A stretch of 64,000 nucleotides of DNA from Macrocystis pyrifera (Eukaryota; Sar; Phaeophyceae; Laminariales; Laminariaceae): NCBI GenBank assembly GCA_031763025.1, contig JASSKH010000020.1, positions 10,476,528-10,540,527 on the forward strand. Reading direction: 5' to 3'. The notes under the pieces were generated by a model. It was not told where the DNA came from. It did no database searches and saw only the letters and a list, made by a program, of their open reading frames with translations. Positions 1-10,717 of the stretch are shown piece by piece; positions within the stretch are counted from its first letter, which is position 1, and each line of letters begins with the position of its first letter. The translations under genes were made by a program, and so were the position numbers.

Positions 1-229
1 GTTCCTGAAGAGGCGTCCTGGGATGAGCGGTGAGCGATCTTGCCCAGCCACCAGAGACCGTCGCGCGCCTTGTACCATACGTGTGCTCCGCAGGGGAGGA
101 TGGTGGTGCTGAAGTTGTGAGGACAAAGGCTGCGAGAGACCAAGGCCTAGCCGGTGGCGAGGAAAACTTATCCTTGAGATCGTGCCAGTTCGTGGTGAGC
201 GGCGCTGATGCGCATCTGGCTGTAGAGGC

Positions 230-470
230 GGTTCGTCTGGCGGTGCTGTTGGTGATCGTGACCAGTAGAGCAGGATGTGGCGCCGGAAGTGTTGGAGGTC
301 CATCTCGCCTTCGCAAGAGCGGCTGAGAAGTCCAGCCCAGTGAGTCTCGTACCAAATGGCGATGACCCCGCCGCGGCCGCGTACGAGTTGATGGCCAGTG
401 ATCTGCTCGACCTCGAGGCGTTCCGGTGGAGGAGTGACGTCGTCGACGGGACGTGGTAACGTGGGGACTT
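230..470 (-). pseudogene. Chromodomain at the C-terminus of the chromovirus integrase
   Basis: In one minus-strand frame the translation contains EQITGHQLVRGRGGV followed by ETHWAGLLSRSCEGEMDLQH and RRHILLYW. This matches the layout of chromodomains ending chromovirus integrases: an aromatic-rich strand, then a helix of the type found after W..C/W.P/ExDL. It sits directly downstream of the integrase C-terminal domain. In chromoviruses this domain is known to steer integration toward marked chromatin. The frame is open over the domain itself but disconnected from the integrase frame by shifts around 480-640. Confidence 0.6.
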
Positions 471-639
471 GGCGGAAGAAGCTATGAGCACGTATGTAGT
501 GATGTCCGCTTGCAGATGTTTGGGGATGTCCCTGGTGTCGTCGGGGTTCCGGCTAGGCTCGCATCGTTGGACGGAGACGCGTGGCTTGGAGTCCCGTCTC
601 TGAGGGTCGGATGGAAGGTCGAGAAAAAGTAGCTTGTCG

Positions 640-1765
640 TGAAGGGGGCGATTGCCGGGGGTGCGTTGGGCGGGCGTCGGTCATACGTGGCGAGGACCTT
701 GAAGGGGCCATTCTAGTTCGAGGAACGCTTCGTCTTGAGGACAGTTGCGTCGGTGCCCTTTAGGACGCCTTGGCGGATGGTTGAGGCGGAGTTGAAGACC
801 CAAACCCAGCCGCCTACGGTGAAGGGGGGGGGGTGCTAGGAGGGCGGTCATGCTGGGCGCGTTGCGGCGCTCGATACGCGACACGGTGAGTCGGTGTAGT
901 TCGCGGGCGAGGAAATAGGCCCGTCGTTGTAGGTCGGTGGCGAGGTTGATATAGACCAGGTGATCGCAGTCCGAGCTTTGTGACCTATGTTGTCGGGTTC
1001 GACGACCGAGAGCGGGGGGCGATGAAGGTGACCCATGTGGACTTCGTTAGGCGCAAGCCCTTGCAGCGGCGTTCGCGGAGTTGTTGTAGGCCGACGACAT
1101 GTGGGGGAGCAGCACGTCCCAGTCGATCTGTTGTTCGTTGCCGCCCATAGGGAGCATTTGGGCCAGCACATGGTTGACGCGCTCGACGCCGCCGTTGGTT
1201 CAGGGGTGGTAGGAGCTGGTGTTGACCTTCTGGATGACAAGGCGTTCGTAAACAATGTTCTAAAATTTTGAAGGTAAAATGTAGTCGGTTGTCGAAGAGG
1301 AGTGTAACCGGGCACCCCCAGAGAGGGATGTACTCGTTCAGAAACATGTCGGCAGTGCGGGCGGCCGTGAACTGTGCCGCTGAAACGGCAAACATATCGG
1401 TGCGGCGGCTGAAGCGGTCGGTGAAGAGGAGGATGTGGACATTTCCGCGCGACGGGAGCGGCAAGGGCCCGAAGTTGTCGACGCTGACGGTGATGCCAGA
1501 CCCGTTGGGCAAAGGAAGAGAAAGGATGGGTCAACAAATGGTGTGCCGGGAGGTCTTCCGCGCCTGGCATTGAAAGCACCGGCGGATTCACCAGCTGACG
1601 GAAGCCTCCAGGCCAATCCACCAAAAGAAACGTGCCAGCATGCGGACCGTTCGGGTGACTCCCAGGTGTACAGCGGTGGTAGCGTGGCATGTGCTCAGCA
1701 CCAAAGGGTGCATTAGCATAGGCACGTAGACCCGTGGGAGGTGGTAGTAGGCTGTTCCCGGGTGG
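640..1765 (-). pseudogene. Chromovirus integrase (HHCC finger, catalytic core, GPF-type C-terminal domain)
   Basis: From right to left: an HHCC-type finger is visible around 1,700-1,560 (TCHATTAVHLG, then RRCFQCQARKT after an in-frame stop). The core at 1,500-1,150 shows the first catalytic Asp in SVDNFGPLPLP and ILLFTDRFSRRTDMF. The second Asp lies in TLLFDNRLHFTFK. The catalytic Glu lies in TNGGVERVNHVLAQM, in another frame and after a CGA/CAA-to-TGA stop. A C-terminal module at 900-660 reads GGWVWVFNSASTIRQG, then NWNGPFKVLATY, the usual GPF/Y signature. At least two frameshifts and two stops make it non-functional. In the family this enzyme inserts the cDNA; here only the fossil remains. 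Confidence 0.8.
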
Positions 1766-2770
1766 GGTTGTGGGTGCTCGTTGGACCAGGAGGGTGGTTT
1801 CGTCGTCGGTACGGTGCAGCTTGCTTTTGGAGGCAAGAGTGAGGACCTCCGAAGGTTATGGGAGCCGGACCGAGGGCATATTTTCCAGGAGGTCGTTCGG
1901 CGTGGGGGCGGAGGAGTCCAACGACTGGAAGGGGATGGTGGCGCAGCACAGGGGCTCCGCTCGTTGTTTGCGCGCCCAGTATTTGTAGGTATAGTGCTCG
2001 ACGCAGGCGAGGGCATAGGGGTCGTCATCGGATTCGACAACGGACTCCGGAAGGGGCACTGACTGTGGTGTTGGTGTCGGCGGAGAGGACGTTGTTGAAG
2101 GGGTAGGTCTTTGTGTAGTCGGCGTCAATGGCTTGGGTGGCGTCGATGGTGCGGGTGGCGCGGGGGCTGTAGCTGGAGGCATTGTCGTTTGAGTAAGTCT
2201 TGGCTGGGCTCCGGCCGGGGGCGTGGTCGCACGATAGGTGGGTGTAGATCGTTTGCGTACGACGGGTGGTGGTCGGTGTCCAAATCTATAGTCGGCTGTG
2301 GGCCGAGGGGTTCCCGCGGCAACGGCGTTACGATGGCGGGTCCGAGACGATATCAGACCTGGAAGGGCTGGTGTCATGGCACCAACGGTGGACGGCGGAG
2401 AGATGACGGACGGCCTGGAAGCCGAGCTTGGAGGAGCTCCGGTGTTCACGGCGGCATTCTCGGTTCCGGCAAGCTGTCTGGTGGTGGATTCGTGGGTTGC
2501 AATAGGTCCGACGAAGGTGTGGGTTGCGGGGAAAAGGGTGGAGTGCTCCATAAGTGGTCCCAATAGGCGGAAGTCGCGTAAGTCGTCGTCGGTGGGAGCG
2601 GCTGGATGGTTGGTATGGGTCTTGAAGGGAGGGATACGAGCCCACCCAAGACAATACCCGGGAGGGTCGTTCGGCGCGAAGTCGCAGGGGCAGATGAGGT
2701 AGATGCCGAAGGTGTCGGGGCCAGGGAGGCGGTTGCGTCCGGTGCGGTCGGGGTCGGTAGCTGGTTGGAG
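1765..2770 (-). pseudogene. Pro/Thr-rich linker between RNase H and integrase
   Basis: The open frame that carries RNase H continues for roughly 300 residues of proline, threonine and serine-rich sequence without recognisable domains (for example PPAPSTPPKPLTPTTQRPTP). It ends near 1,856 and is followed by a short stretch including the motif DDPYALACVEHYTYKYW. Gypsy-type polyproteins usually have a much shorter tether at this point, so the length is unusual. I infer a disordered spacer; no function can be assigned from sequence. Confidence 0.45.
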
Positions 2771-3125
2771 GAATCGGAAAAGGAAGTCGGCGTTGCCGTT
2801 GGTCGTACCCTTCCAGTAATCGAGCGTGCAGGTGTACGCTGAAAAGAACTCTAGCCAGCGCCGGACACGGGCGTTAGGTTCTCTGACGTTGGTGATATTC
2901 TCGAGCGCCTTGTGGTCCTGGTAGATCTGGAAGTGGGTGGGCCATAGATGTTGGCGGAGGCGTCTGATCGCCCACACAATTCTCCCGGCCTCGAGGTCGA
3001 GGGGTGTCCGTTAACATTCTGGGTCCAGGGTTGCGCGGCTGATGGAAAAGATGTGGTGGACTGAGCCGTCGGTTAGTTCTTCCGCAATGGTCGCTCCGAA
3101 GCTGTCGATGCTAGTTTCGCAGTTG
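2770..3125 (-). pseudogene. RNase H domain of the chromovirus Pol
   Basis: The N-terminal strand appears as SIDSFGATIAEELTDGSVHH with a downstream in-frame stop. It is followed by the helix IVWAIRRLRQHLWPTHFQIY, the DHKALENI box, and RVRRWLEFFSAYTCTLDYW ending in KGTTNGNADFLFRF. This is the standard Ty3/gypsy RNase H C-terminal pattern (DHKAL, RWLEFLSAY, K.N.NADFLSR). The expected YLDD reverse-transcriptase core does not precede it. One stop near 3,015 interrupts the domain. Confidence 0.8.
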
Positions 3126-3625
3126 AGGCGGAAGGAGCGGGAGGTTTAGGCGACGGCGTCCCAGTCGAGGTTGGGGCTTTCGGTGCGGTAGGGGGGTCGT
3201 CTGTGGATAGGCTCTTGTCGGCCAGGGCGATCTCGTGGTGAAGGGCATGTACGTATCGAATTTCAAGGGGTTGGGGAGGGTCCAAGGAAGGGTGCCAAAG
3301 GGTGATAAGTGGTACTAGTACCAGTGGGGAGCAGGAGGTTCCGAGGAGGTCGCCCAGCTCGAGAGAGGTAGATCCAGACAGTGGGACTGTTTGGTACCTG
3401 TCGGAGACGAAACTCACCGTGTCGGAAAGGGGGTTCTCGCGCGGGAGCATGTTCACCATATAGTTCCCGGTAAACGCTGGAGGGCCTGACTGACGCACCA
3501 GTTTGACTTTGACGAGCTTGGGGGAAGAGGAAAGCGAAATCGCTTTGTTGCGAATCCGAGGTGGTAGACGTCGTCAGTAGAACGATCGTCGGGAATGAAT
3601 GCTGAGGCTCCGTTTGGGTCATGGT
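3073..3625 (-). pseudogene. Unassigned segment between protease and RNase H
   Basis: Two overlapping minus-strand frames are open here (3,073-3,498 and 3,263-3,622), but neither shows reverse-transcriptase motifs. The region is where the fingers and palm of RT should be. The phrases VYRELYGEHAPAREPP and NMLPRENPLSDTVSF hint at a shifted remnant of a polyprotein linker. I read this as what is left after deletion of the RT core; other explanations such as replacement by unrelated sequence are possible. Confidence 0.35.
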
Positions 3626-3721
3626 GACTCAAGGAGAGCTCACCGCGGGCTCGCCGGGGGGGGTGGTGGGGGGGGCGGGTTGTTGCGGGAGCATGGTAGG
3701 CGAGCGTTGCTCGAAACGCAT

Positions 3722-4135
3722 TCAGCTATCTCGCCCCAAGAGAATGGGGTGATGCATGGTTCCTGCAGGAACTACGCAAGCCCGTACTACTAGGGAAGCA
3801 GTGAGGGTATGGAGGCGCATAACCTGGATGCTTAAGCGGATGGAAACAGAGGTGGAGAGGGGGCTGAAGTGCCGAAACCTCCCCACGAACGGGGGGGGAC
3901 TGCGCCGTTCGCACGCATCGGTAGCAGCCTGCGAGGCCTTCAGTTGTTCCACCGTGGTTGCGGTGATAAACGACTGGGGCGCGCCGGTATTGAGCAGTGC
4001 TACGAGTCAGCGGAGCGTAGTGGCGGTGGGGCCTCTGTACACGAGTACCTTCGTCGTGAACGACACGTCGTCCACGGTAATGATGCCGCTTGTAGGCATG
4101 GTTCGTGCTCCGATATCGGCCGCCAACGGGTAGGG
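3722..4135 (-). pseudogene. Retropepsin-like aspartic protease of the chromovirus
   Basis: The translation runs GIITVDDVSFTTKVLVYRG, then LVALLNTGAPQSFITATTV and, about 65 residues later, HPILLGRDS. This is the retropepsin layout (strand, DTGA loop, flap region, ILLGRDxW-type strand). The catalytic aspartate is replaced: the loop reads NTGA, one GAT-to-AAT change. A TGA stop sits a few codons upstream. Both changes inactivate it. In the family this enzyme cuts Gag-Pol. Confidence 0.7.
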
Positions 4136-4139
4136 GGGT

Positions 4140-5880
4140 GGCTATGGGCAGCAGTTTTGATGGTGGACACTTGGCATGGTGACGGCTGTGGTATACGTCG
4201 GGGGTAGACGGCGATAGGAGTGGCCCATATGGTGAGTATGGTGGTTCCCATGAAGGGGTTGGGCTTGTTTCGCGGATGCTGTCGGCGGTGGGGAAGACCC
4301 AGGAGGAGTCGGTGGAAGGGGGTGTTGGCTCCGAGTCGTGAAGAACGGTACGACCTGGAGGTTGGACGGAGCGATAGGCGCCGATGCTTTCCCAAACGTC
4401 CATCAATATCCTTCCCAACAGGTTCCGACCACCCCAAAGCGTCGGGTCGCAGGCATTCGGATCGTCGGCGTTGAAGCCTACGCCACAGATGAGTATGGGT
4501 GGGCTGGCCCCGGCGATGTGCTTCTCGCCCATTTGCCGCTAGCTGTCGCTGTAGCTCCGGGTGTTGGTGGAACTTGCAGAAATTAATGTTGAGGACGATG
4601 TTGTAGCGGTGTCGCTCTCAACCCAGTTCGTCGAAGTAGGAAACGGTTCGCCCAAGTGCGTTTGGGTCGGACGGGTCGTGGGTCGCTTTGATGCGGCGCG
4701 CATATGGCGCAGAAGGCCGCGTTCTTCTTGTGATATCCCCGAAGAGCGCGGCCTTTTGCGCCATCATCATCGTCTCAGCGCAGTTGGATCTGACGACATC
4801 GGGTTCGATGTCGCACAGGTATCACTGCGAAAAGACCGAAGTGGAGTCCCAGAGAAAGTGGAAAGAGGAGGTGACCTCTGCGGTGATGTGTGCAGTTGAT
4901 GGCGTGTTTTTTGTTGGGGGCGGGGGGGCGACGATAATCATTCCTATCGCCGACTGGCGTCGACGGGGGTAGAGTCATCAGCGATCTAGCGGCGTTGACC
5001 GCAACCCTCGTGTTCGCGGGGGAACTCTCGGCAAAGCCGAGGTACCGGGCGGTCCACGCCGGGGCTTATACGCCGGGAGAGACAACCCTGAAGGGCCCTA
5101 TCTTCCAACGTTTGGAGGAGAGGGGAACACTCCCTAGGGAATGCCACACCTGGGGTCCGTGTCCACGAGTTACGCGAAGCAGGCGAGGAGGACGGGCCAA
5201 GGGACTCAAGGTAGGCCCTGCTCGACGGTGGTCGCGAGACTTCCGTATTAAAAACGGGATTGTCCCTCGAGCTCAAGAGCAGAGGTGGTGTCAACACCGT
5301 GGCAGGTGGAGGAATGCCGTCGTTCGCGGGTTAACCGCTGTCACAAGAAAAGTGCGCATGCTGGAACAAGGGCGTATGGAGCGGCCACTTTGGGTTGAGG
5401 CAGGCTCTGGGGGCGATGGCCCGGTAGACGAACCAGTAGTTTCGTGTAGACCCGAACCGCTGGTAGCCGTAATCCTCGAGACATTTCCCAGGGTATCAAT
5501 GTCTGGGGTCTCGGCAATAATCGGCAAGCAGCGTTGCTCACCGCCGGAAGACGTCCAGGGGAGCATCCCGGTGGTTCTCGGCGACTTGGGCTTCCTCCCG
5601 CCCACACCTCAAGGCAATCACTTGGACAAGATGATCAGTGCTTGAACAAGTGACTGGGAAATGGGCTGGGGTAGGGGAGGGGCGTTGGGGTTTAGGGTTC
5701 GGGGAGGCGTCGTGCACGTAATTTACTCGTGCGTCCTGGGAGCCTCGGGTGCTCGCAGTAGATGCTGTTGGTGGAGATGCGGCAGTTGCTCCAGCATCAG
5801 CTTGTCAGTTGGTGCGGAAGATGGCCTGCTGCCGTTGGTTCGGGTGGGTTCCAGTTGATGCTGACCATCCAAATGTTCAC
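4140..5880. other. Unrecognised GC-rich stretch between protease and foldback
   Basis: Several long frames are open on both strands, the longest at 4,995-5,645 on plus (216 codons). None shows a recognisable domain and the sequence on the minus strand does not extend the gag or protease homology convincingly. GC-richness alone can keep such frames open. It may be decayed gag-pol junction sequence or a separate insertion. Confidence 0.4.
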
Positions 5881-5882
5881 GG

Positions 5883-5966
5883 TGTTCGTTTATAAAGGAT
5901 AAACCACTGAGCTACTCAGTCAGCGCTGACTGAGTAGCTCAGTGGTTTATCCTTTATAAACGAACA
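5883..5966. repeat. Perfect 84-bp palindrome with a tRNA-like A box
   Basis: The two 42-base arms are exact reverse complements, with centre between 5,924 and 5,925 in CAGCGCTG. Each arm contains TGAGTAGCTCAGTGGTT, which fits the pol III A-box consensus (TRGCNNAGTNGG). On the plus strand the right arm runs on into a B-box-like GGTTCGAGTCC at 5,979-5,989 and a T5 run at 6,011. The structure can extrude as a cruciform. Confidence 0.95.
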
Positions 5967-6015
5967 AAAGAAGTCCGGGGTTCGAGTCCCGCCAGACGTC
6001 GTATTTCCGCTTTTT
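5925..6015 (+). ncRNA. tRNA-derived sequence with A and B boxes
   Basis: An A-box match (TAGCTCAGTGG) lies about 43 bases before a B-box match (GGTTCGAGTCC), as in a tRNA gene, and a T5 tract follows about 20 bases later. The flanking halves cannot form an acceptor stem, and only three T-stem pairs form. The 5' half has been replaced by the palindrome arm. It is a tRNA relic or SINE head, not a working tRNA gene. Confidence 0.5.
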
Positions 6016-6155
6016 CTGCCGTGGGTAAAAAGGGAAATCAAGTGGAGTGAACCACTTTGTTAAAAGAACGCACGACTAGGGAGGGGGACAATAGGAAGGA
6101 AAAACCAGGCGCTGATTAGGGGCTTGATCAACCCCGGAAGATGCTATCGGCGGGA

Positions 6156-6398
6156 GGCCGTATCGAGCCCAAAGGTACTTTTGTTCGTTTATAAAGGATA
6201 AACCACTGAGCTACTCAGTCAGCGCTAACTGAGTAGCTCAGTGGTTTATCCTTTATAAACGAACAAAAGTACCTTTGGGCTCGATACGGCCGTATCGAGC
6301 CCAAAGGTACTTTTGTTCGTTTATAAAGGATATACCACTGAGCTACTCAGTTAGCGCTGACTGAGTAGCTCAGTGGTTTATCCTTTATAAAACGAACA
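6156..6398. repeat. Nested palindromes, about 243 bp, same family as 5.9 kb
   Basis: One hairpin (6,156-6,291, arms of 68 bases with one mismatch) abuts a second one centred near 6,355. The junction CGGCCG at 6,287-6,292 is itself the centre of a larger near-perfect palindrome covering the whole block. The hairpins repeat the ACTGAGCTACTCAGT core and TTTATCCTTTATAAACGAAC arms seen at 5,883-5,966. The right end runs into the gag frame. Confidence 0.95.
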
Positions 6399-6633
6399 CA
6401 CGGGGGCAGCAGGTGCGGAAGGGTTGGTCGCAGGGGTATGCACCGTCAATGCTGAAAACCAGGGGGCAGGCTCGATGCGTTGTTGTTGGAACTGTTGCCC
6501 TGGCGACTGTCGGTTGCCGTTGTCGTATAAACGGCCGTTGTTATGGCGCCCGTTGTCGGAGCGCCCGTTGTTGCCACGGTAGTGGCGGTGATGGTTCTCG
6601 TTGGAGCGGTTGCTGTTGTAGTTTCCGCTGCGG

Positions 6634-6665
<32 letters not shown>

Positions 6666-8934
6666 GCCTTGACGGTTGTGGTTGTCGGCGCGGTTGGATC
6701 TCCGCTCCAGGTTGCGCTCGTATTGTCCACGGCGGTACGATTGCATCCTCCGTTGCCATTGGCGGTAGGCGTGTTCGCCATCGTTCAACTGTCCGAGTGC
6801 CGGATTTAGGATGCCGGACGTGTTGAGGAAGCCCTCGGAGCAAGTCTTCATACTGTAGCCCGTACCATTGCAGTTGAGGCAATGGCTACGGTGAGCGCGT
6901 AGGGCTTGGGCGCGGGGCGAGCTCGTCAGGAGCGGTGTCAGGAGCGGAGGGGTATGAAAGTCAAATGTGGTCGCGACCATGTATACCTCCTCGAAATGTC
7001 GCAACGGCTAGTCCGCCTCGTCCTCGCAGAGGGGGTCGTGCCCCTGTTGGGCTACGTTAATGATGAACGGGTTGGAGGAAGACCCCCTTGCGTTGGTACC
7101 TGGGCCACGCGGAGTTTGCTGCCGCGCTGGGGTCGGTCGAGAGGAGGAGTACGTGACGAATCCGCCGGTGGAAGTCGCGTGGAAACGGTGCCCCTTGATC
7201 GCCGGCGTCTTGTTTGTTGCTGCCCACATGTCGACAACCGACGAGAAGGGCTGCGGGGTGGCCATGAGGCGCCCGGATAAGGCGTGGGCATGAGGGACGA
7301 GTATTGGCTGCCCGTGTTGCCGCGTACAATCTCGACGACCATGGAATCGCTCGGCTTGAAGGTCCCCGCCGTGCCTTGTGCGATGGACACTCGTTCTGTA
7401 AAAGCACGGATCCAGGTTGCGAAGTCCGTCAGATTAGGGATGCCAAAAGTGTGGAGCTGCTCGAAGCCGCGGCCCTGGATGCCGTCGTCCAAGTGATTCG
7501 TGAGTAGACGTAGGAGCTTGTCGAACTCTGATGGTCCGGTGTCGTCGACGGTGAGCTTCTGGAGCACCTGGACGAGGAAATCGTCGATGAGGCGGGGCAG
7601 TGACAATGTCATGACCTGGAGGGACGAGAGCAGCACCTTTGGAGTAGGGCATCCCATCCCACTACCCACGGGGGGTGTATCAAGCGACTGCTTCTCCGAG
7701 TCGTCGCACACAATCAGAATCTTGCCGAGGACGAGTTTCACGCTGGCAAGGAACATGCCTAGGTAGACGGCAGGTTCCACATTGTCCGTGCATAAAACCG
7801 TACGAGCGCAGTGATCTTGCGCATATCGCCCCCGGCGTAGAGGCGCCGGACACTGCGACGTTTCGCCTCCGTCATGGGCTCCGTAGTGGCTCCTGCCCTC
7901 AATCTGAGCGCTCGTGTGTGGGGGGGGGCGCTGTCGTCGTCGTGGGAGTTGACAAGGTGGAGTGGGGCGGTGTCGCCGACGGCGTGTCAGTCGTGGGGCG
8001 GGTGGTTGGGGGTGTCGGCGAAGTGGATCGAGGCTCTATTGGGTTCCACACGTAGCCGCGGCTGGCGTTGCAGTGGAAATACCGTAGCTCGAGTAAAAGG
8101 GTGTGGGCGGCCCCGATGAACTCGGACGAGGCACCCTCGGTGGCGGTGCGGGCGAGAAAGAAGGTGATCGACGGGTCGCAGTCGGATGTGAACAGTCGTC
8201 AGACGCGGTGTGCCGCTATCGAGATATCCGAGGCTATCGGGTCGCATCTACTCTGTATCCAGCGGAGCTTGGCGTCCAAGAAGACCCAGCCATTGCGCTT
8301 AAAGCCGAACGTCTGTGGTTGCCTGTGCCCAGTGGATATGAGGACAGGCAAGGGTCGAGTCGGTACTGGTGCCTGGGGCGTTGTGGTGCTAGTTTGGTTT
8401 TGGAGAGGCTGGGAGGTGGTGGTCCTATACATCGTGGTGGACGTCAAGGGTGGCCCATGGTGCGGACCGAACGGCTGCGATTGGGCCGTTGTGGCCGCGG
8501 TCGCAGCTGTAGTGCCATAGGTGGGGTCGAAAGGGTTCGAGGAAGGGGTGGGGGAGGGCGGTAACACGAGTAGGAGGTTAGCGCTCTCTTTCGCAAGAAG
8601 GAGAAGCGGCTCGTGGTGGGCTTTGCGGGCCGCGCGGCGGTTACGGAGGGCCGTGGAATCGCCTTGGTTGTGCCGAAGATTGAGAGCAGGGGTGGCAGTT
8701 TCCTGTGCGGAGATCTCCAAGTTTATGGTAGACTCGGTACTGGTCGTGCCTGCTCCCAGAGGAGAGGATCCCGGTGTAGTGGGGTGTAGTGTGAGATCGC
8801 TCAGAAAGTTTCGAAGCCAGTGGTGTCGTCGTCCGTAGCGCGAGAGGACCTTGCGGCATACCTCGCCTTGCGGGGATTGGTGGCGTTGGTGGAGGGGGCT
8901 CCGGGCATGTTGTAGAGAGAATCTTTCTCGGCCA
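6378..8934 (-). pseudogene. Gag-like region with variant zinc knuckle
   Basis: The likely start is the ATG at 8,934 (MAEKDSLYNMPGAPS); that frame breaks after about 47 codons at a TGA. A following frame is Pro/Thr/Ser-rich. A capsid-like helical part lies at 7,780-7,280 (FDKLLRLLTNHLDDGIQG, IPNLTDFATWIRAFTE). A nucleocapsid part at 7,000-6,400 has the knuckle CLNCNGTGYSMKTC, where the CCHC histidine is tyrosine. It is followed by a basic Arg/Asn-rich tail with an Asn run encoded by (AAC)n. The last codons (VCSFYKG) are read from the palindrome arm, so the true gag end has been displaced by the foldback insertion. Confidence 0.65.
6638..6667. repeat. (GTT)n/(AAC)n microsatellite inside gag
   Basis: About ten consecutive GTT triplets on the plus strand encode the polyasparagine run of the gag-like protein on minus. 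It keeps frame and may be variable in length. Confidence 0.85.
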
Positions 8935-9029
8935 TGTTTAGGCGGGTGGAACGCTTGTACTGGAGCGGGAAAAGGTTTGATGAAAGATGGAGAAGGCCGA
9001 TGGATCCAGGCTTGGATCACCGTAGGCGG

Positions 9030-9210
9030 CTACAATACCAGCAAACCGATCCCAGGGAGAGGAAGGTATGACGGCAAGGATGTACGATAGGGGGTGTTGA
9101 GGGGGTGTGTGCCACCCCTTATAGTGGCCGTCGAAGGGTGTGGTTATAGTTGACGGCGTTCAGATAGTGTCAGGCGCCTCGCATTTTTTATGGACGGTAG
9201 TCGAACCTGA
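9030..9210 (-). promoter_or_regulatory. Possible primer-binding site and LTR edge of the chromovirus
   Basis: On the minus strand TGGTATTGTAGCC (around 9,036-9,024) resembles a primer-binding site complementary to a tRNA 3' end (Met-type elements use TGGTATC). It lies just upstream of the gag start. Further upstream, CTATAAGG at about 9,124-9,117 could be the LTR TATA box. No second LTR is in the window for comparison, so the LTR boundaries stay open. Confidence 0.3.
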
Positions 9211-10280
9211 GTCACTCAAGTGATATCAGTTGAACAGAATTGAACAGAACTCCGTCTGAAAAGGCCAGTGTTCGTAATGATAACAGGTCGTGACGATTAC
9301 TGGGCGTGGGCAGTGCAAGACTTTTCGATGGGATACAATCAGAGTACCCGTAAAGAAAACGTTTAGGTCTAGTTGGGGGAAGACAATTGCAGCATGCCGG
9401 CATTATTTGGTAGCTGCAAAGAAAATAGGGCCATTCCCTACTTGAAACGATGGGCAGCTTGTCGTTGCTTGGCAAAACAGGCAGCACCGCTATATTTCGG
9501 GGGGTCGCGAGGTCCGATAAGATGTGAGATACGTTGGATATCGTAGAGGTAGCACAAGTGGGAGAAATAAGGAAGGAAATGCACCCCGGTACGTAAAAAT
9601 GTGGAAAATAATATCATTCGGCTCCCGTGCAGCAGGTCAAATACACACCAACCCGCCGCGAAAGATCGTTGTATTTATTTATTGTTCAATTTGGCCAGCA
9701 TCGTACTCACCACATTAGAAATTGTCACTGCCCGGGCCACAGAGTTGTTATGTTCCATGTTTGAGCGGCAGGAAGCCGCTGATTTTGTCAGACGATGGAC
9801 AAAAAATAAGGGAGAAACAGTTGTTGTGTCCCTTGTTTTTGTAGCCTTTGTGGTGTTGCAGTTCTAGGCAGCCTGTACCCTGCATTATTTGTAAAAGTGG
9901 GTGGGGATAGGGTGCGCTTGAAAATAAAACTTGCTGCAAACTTGAACGTTGTCTACCCTGGCGGAAGTGGGAAAAAAAGAAAAAAAAGAGAGAACAAACA
10001 AATGTCGAAACCGACATGGGAAAGGGAGGGAAAACAAACCTCGATCATACCGCTAATATCACCACATATATATCAGGTACCTACTAAAAGAACAACAGAT
10101 ATAGCTTGTACGCACTTGTACGTGCCATTTGAAGGTGCCTTATAAGAGGGGAAAAGCGTCTACTCACATATAGTAAGAGGGAAGAAGCATCTACATACGC
10201 CACTAGGAAGCTTGTCACGATCTACACTGTAAACGCACTCGGAAACGCAAATTCCCTAGGGTTTACCCCCTATCGGACAA
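9210..10280. other. No recognisable gene
   Basis: This AT-richer stretch has only short frames. A small imperfect direct repeat (AAGAGGGGAAAAGCGTCTAC / AAGAGGGAAGAAGCATCTAC) sits at about 10,143-10,195. Nothing else could be supported. Confidence 0.6.
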
Positions 10281-10311
10281 AATGACAAAAAATGTTACAC
10301 CAGTGCTTTGT

Positions 10312-10588
10312 TTTCCAGTTTACGGTATGAAAAACTCAAATCAGGCCATCAGGGTACACCCAACCCAAGTAAGATGGCATTTTCTGTCAAGGTATACCGT
10401 TTTTTGGCGAAACATCCATGTCCGTCCGTCTCACTTGCAAAAATGCAAAAAAAACGGTACACCATCGAATTTTTGCCAGTTTACGGTACGAAAAGTAAAC
10501 GAGGTGGTCAGGGCACACCAAACCCAAGTCATGTGATATTTTCTGTCAAGGTATACCGTTTTCTGGCAAGCAAACAATGTCCCGGTAC
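10312..10588. repeat. Two diverged direct repeats of about 110 bp
   Basis: The block starting CCAGTTTACGGTATGAAAA near 10,315 recurs near 10,478 as CCAGTTTACGGTACGAAAA. Both continue through CACACCNAACCCAAGT and TTTCTGTCAAGGTATACCGTTTT to a final AATGTC/CATGTC. The period is about 163 bp. Confidence 0.8.
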
Positions 10589-10717
10589 AGCTTATATTTT
10601 CGAACAAACACTACGTTACTACGCCTTCTTGTACTGTACAGTGTGTGTACTCGTGTTCAAACGAACGTACCAGGTACGAGTCAAGCGTTGCTTATATATA
10701 ATCTGAAGCCATTTTAT

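Larger units (their letters stand above)
1..9060 (-). mobile_element. Decayed Ty3/gypsy chromovirus (LTR retrotransposon remnant)
   Basis: Reading the minus strand from about 8.93 kb leftwards, the order is gag, zinc knuckle, protease, RNase H, integrase with HHCC finger, and chromodomain. This is the order of Ty3/gypsy elements of the chromovirus type. Every domain is recognisable only in pieces because frameshifts and stops interrupt it. No reverse-transcriptase palm (YxDD box) was found in the roughly 600 bases between the protease-side ORFs and RNase H, so an internal deletion is inferred. Foldback DNA at 5.88-6.40 kb splits gag from pol. The 3' LTR would lie left of the window; the 5' LTR edge is uncertain near 9.05 kb. 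The element cannot be autonomous. Confidence 0.85.

Noticed and set aside
2111-2566. Gly/Trp/Arg-rich 151-codon plus-strand frame
   Set aside because: It is the antisense of the Pro/Thr-rich chromovirus linker.
4995-5645. 216-codon plus-strand gene
   Set aside because: No domain, low-complexity Arg/Gly-rich sequence in a GC-rich region where frames stay open by chance.
5925-6000. Functional tRNA gene at 5.9 kb
   Set aside because: The 5' half is palindrome arm, so acceptor and D stems cannot form, and the T stem has only three pairs.
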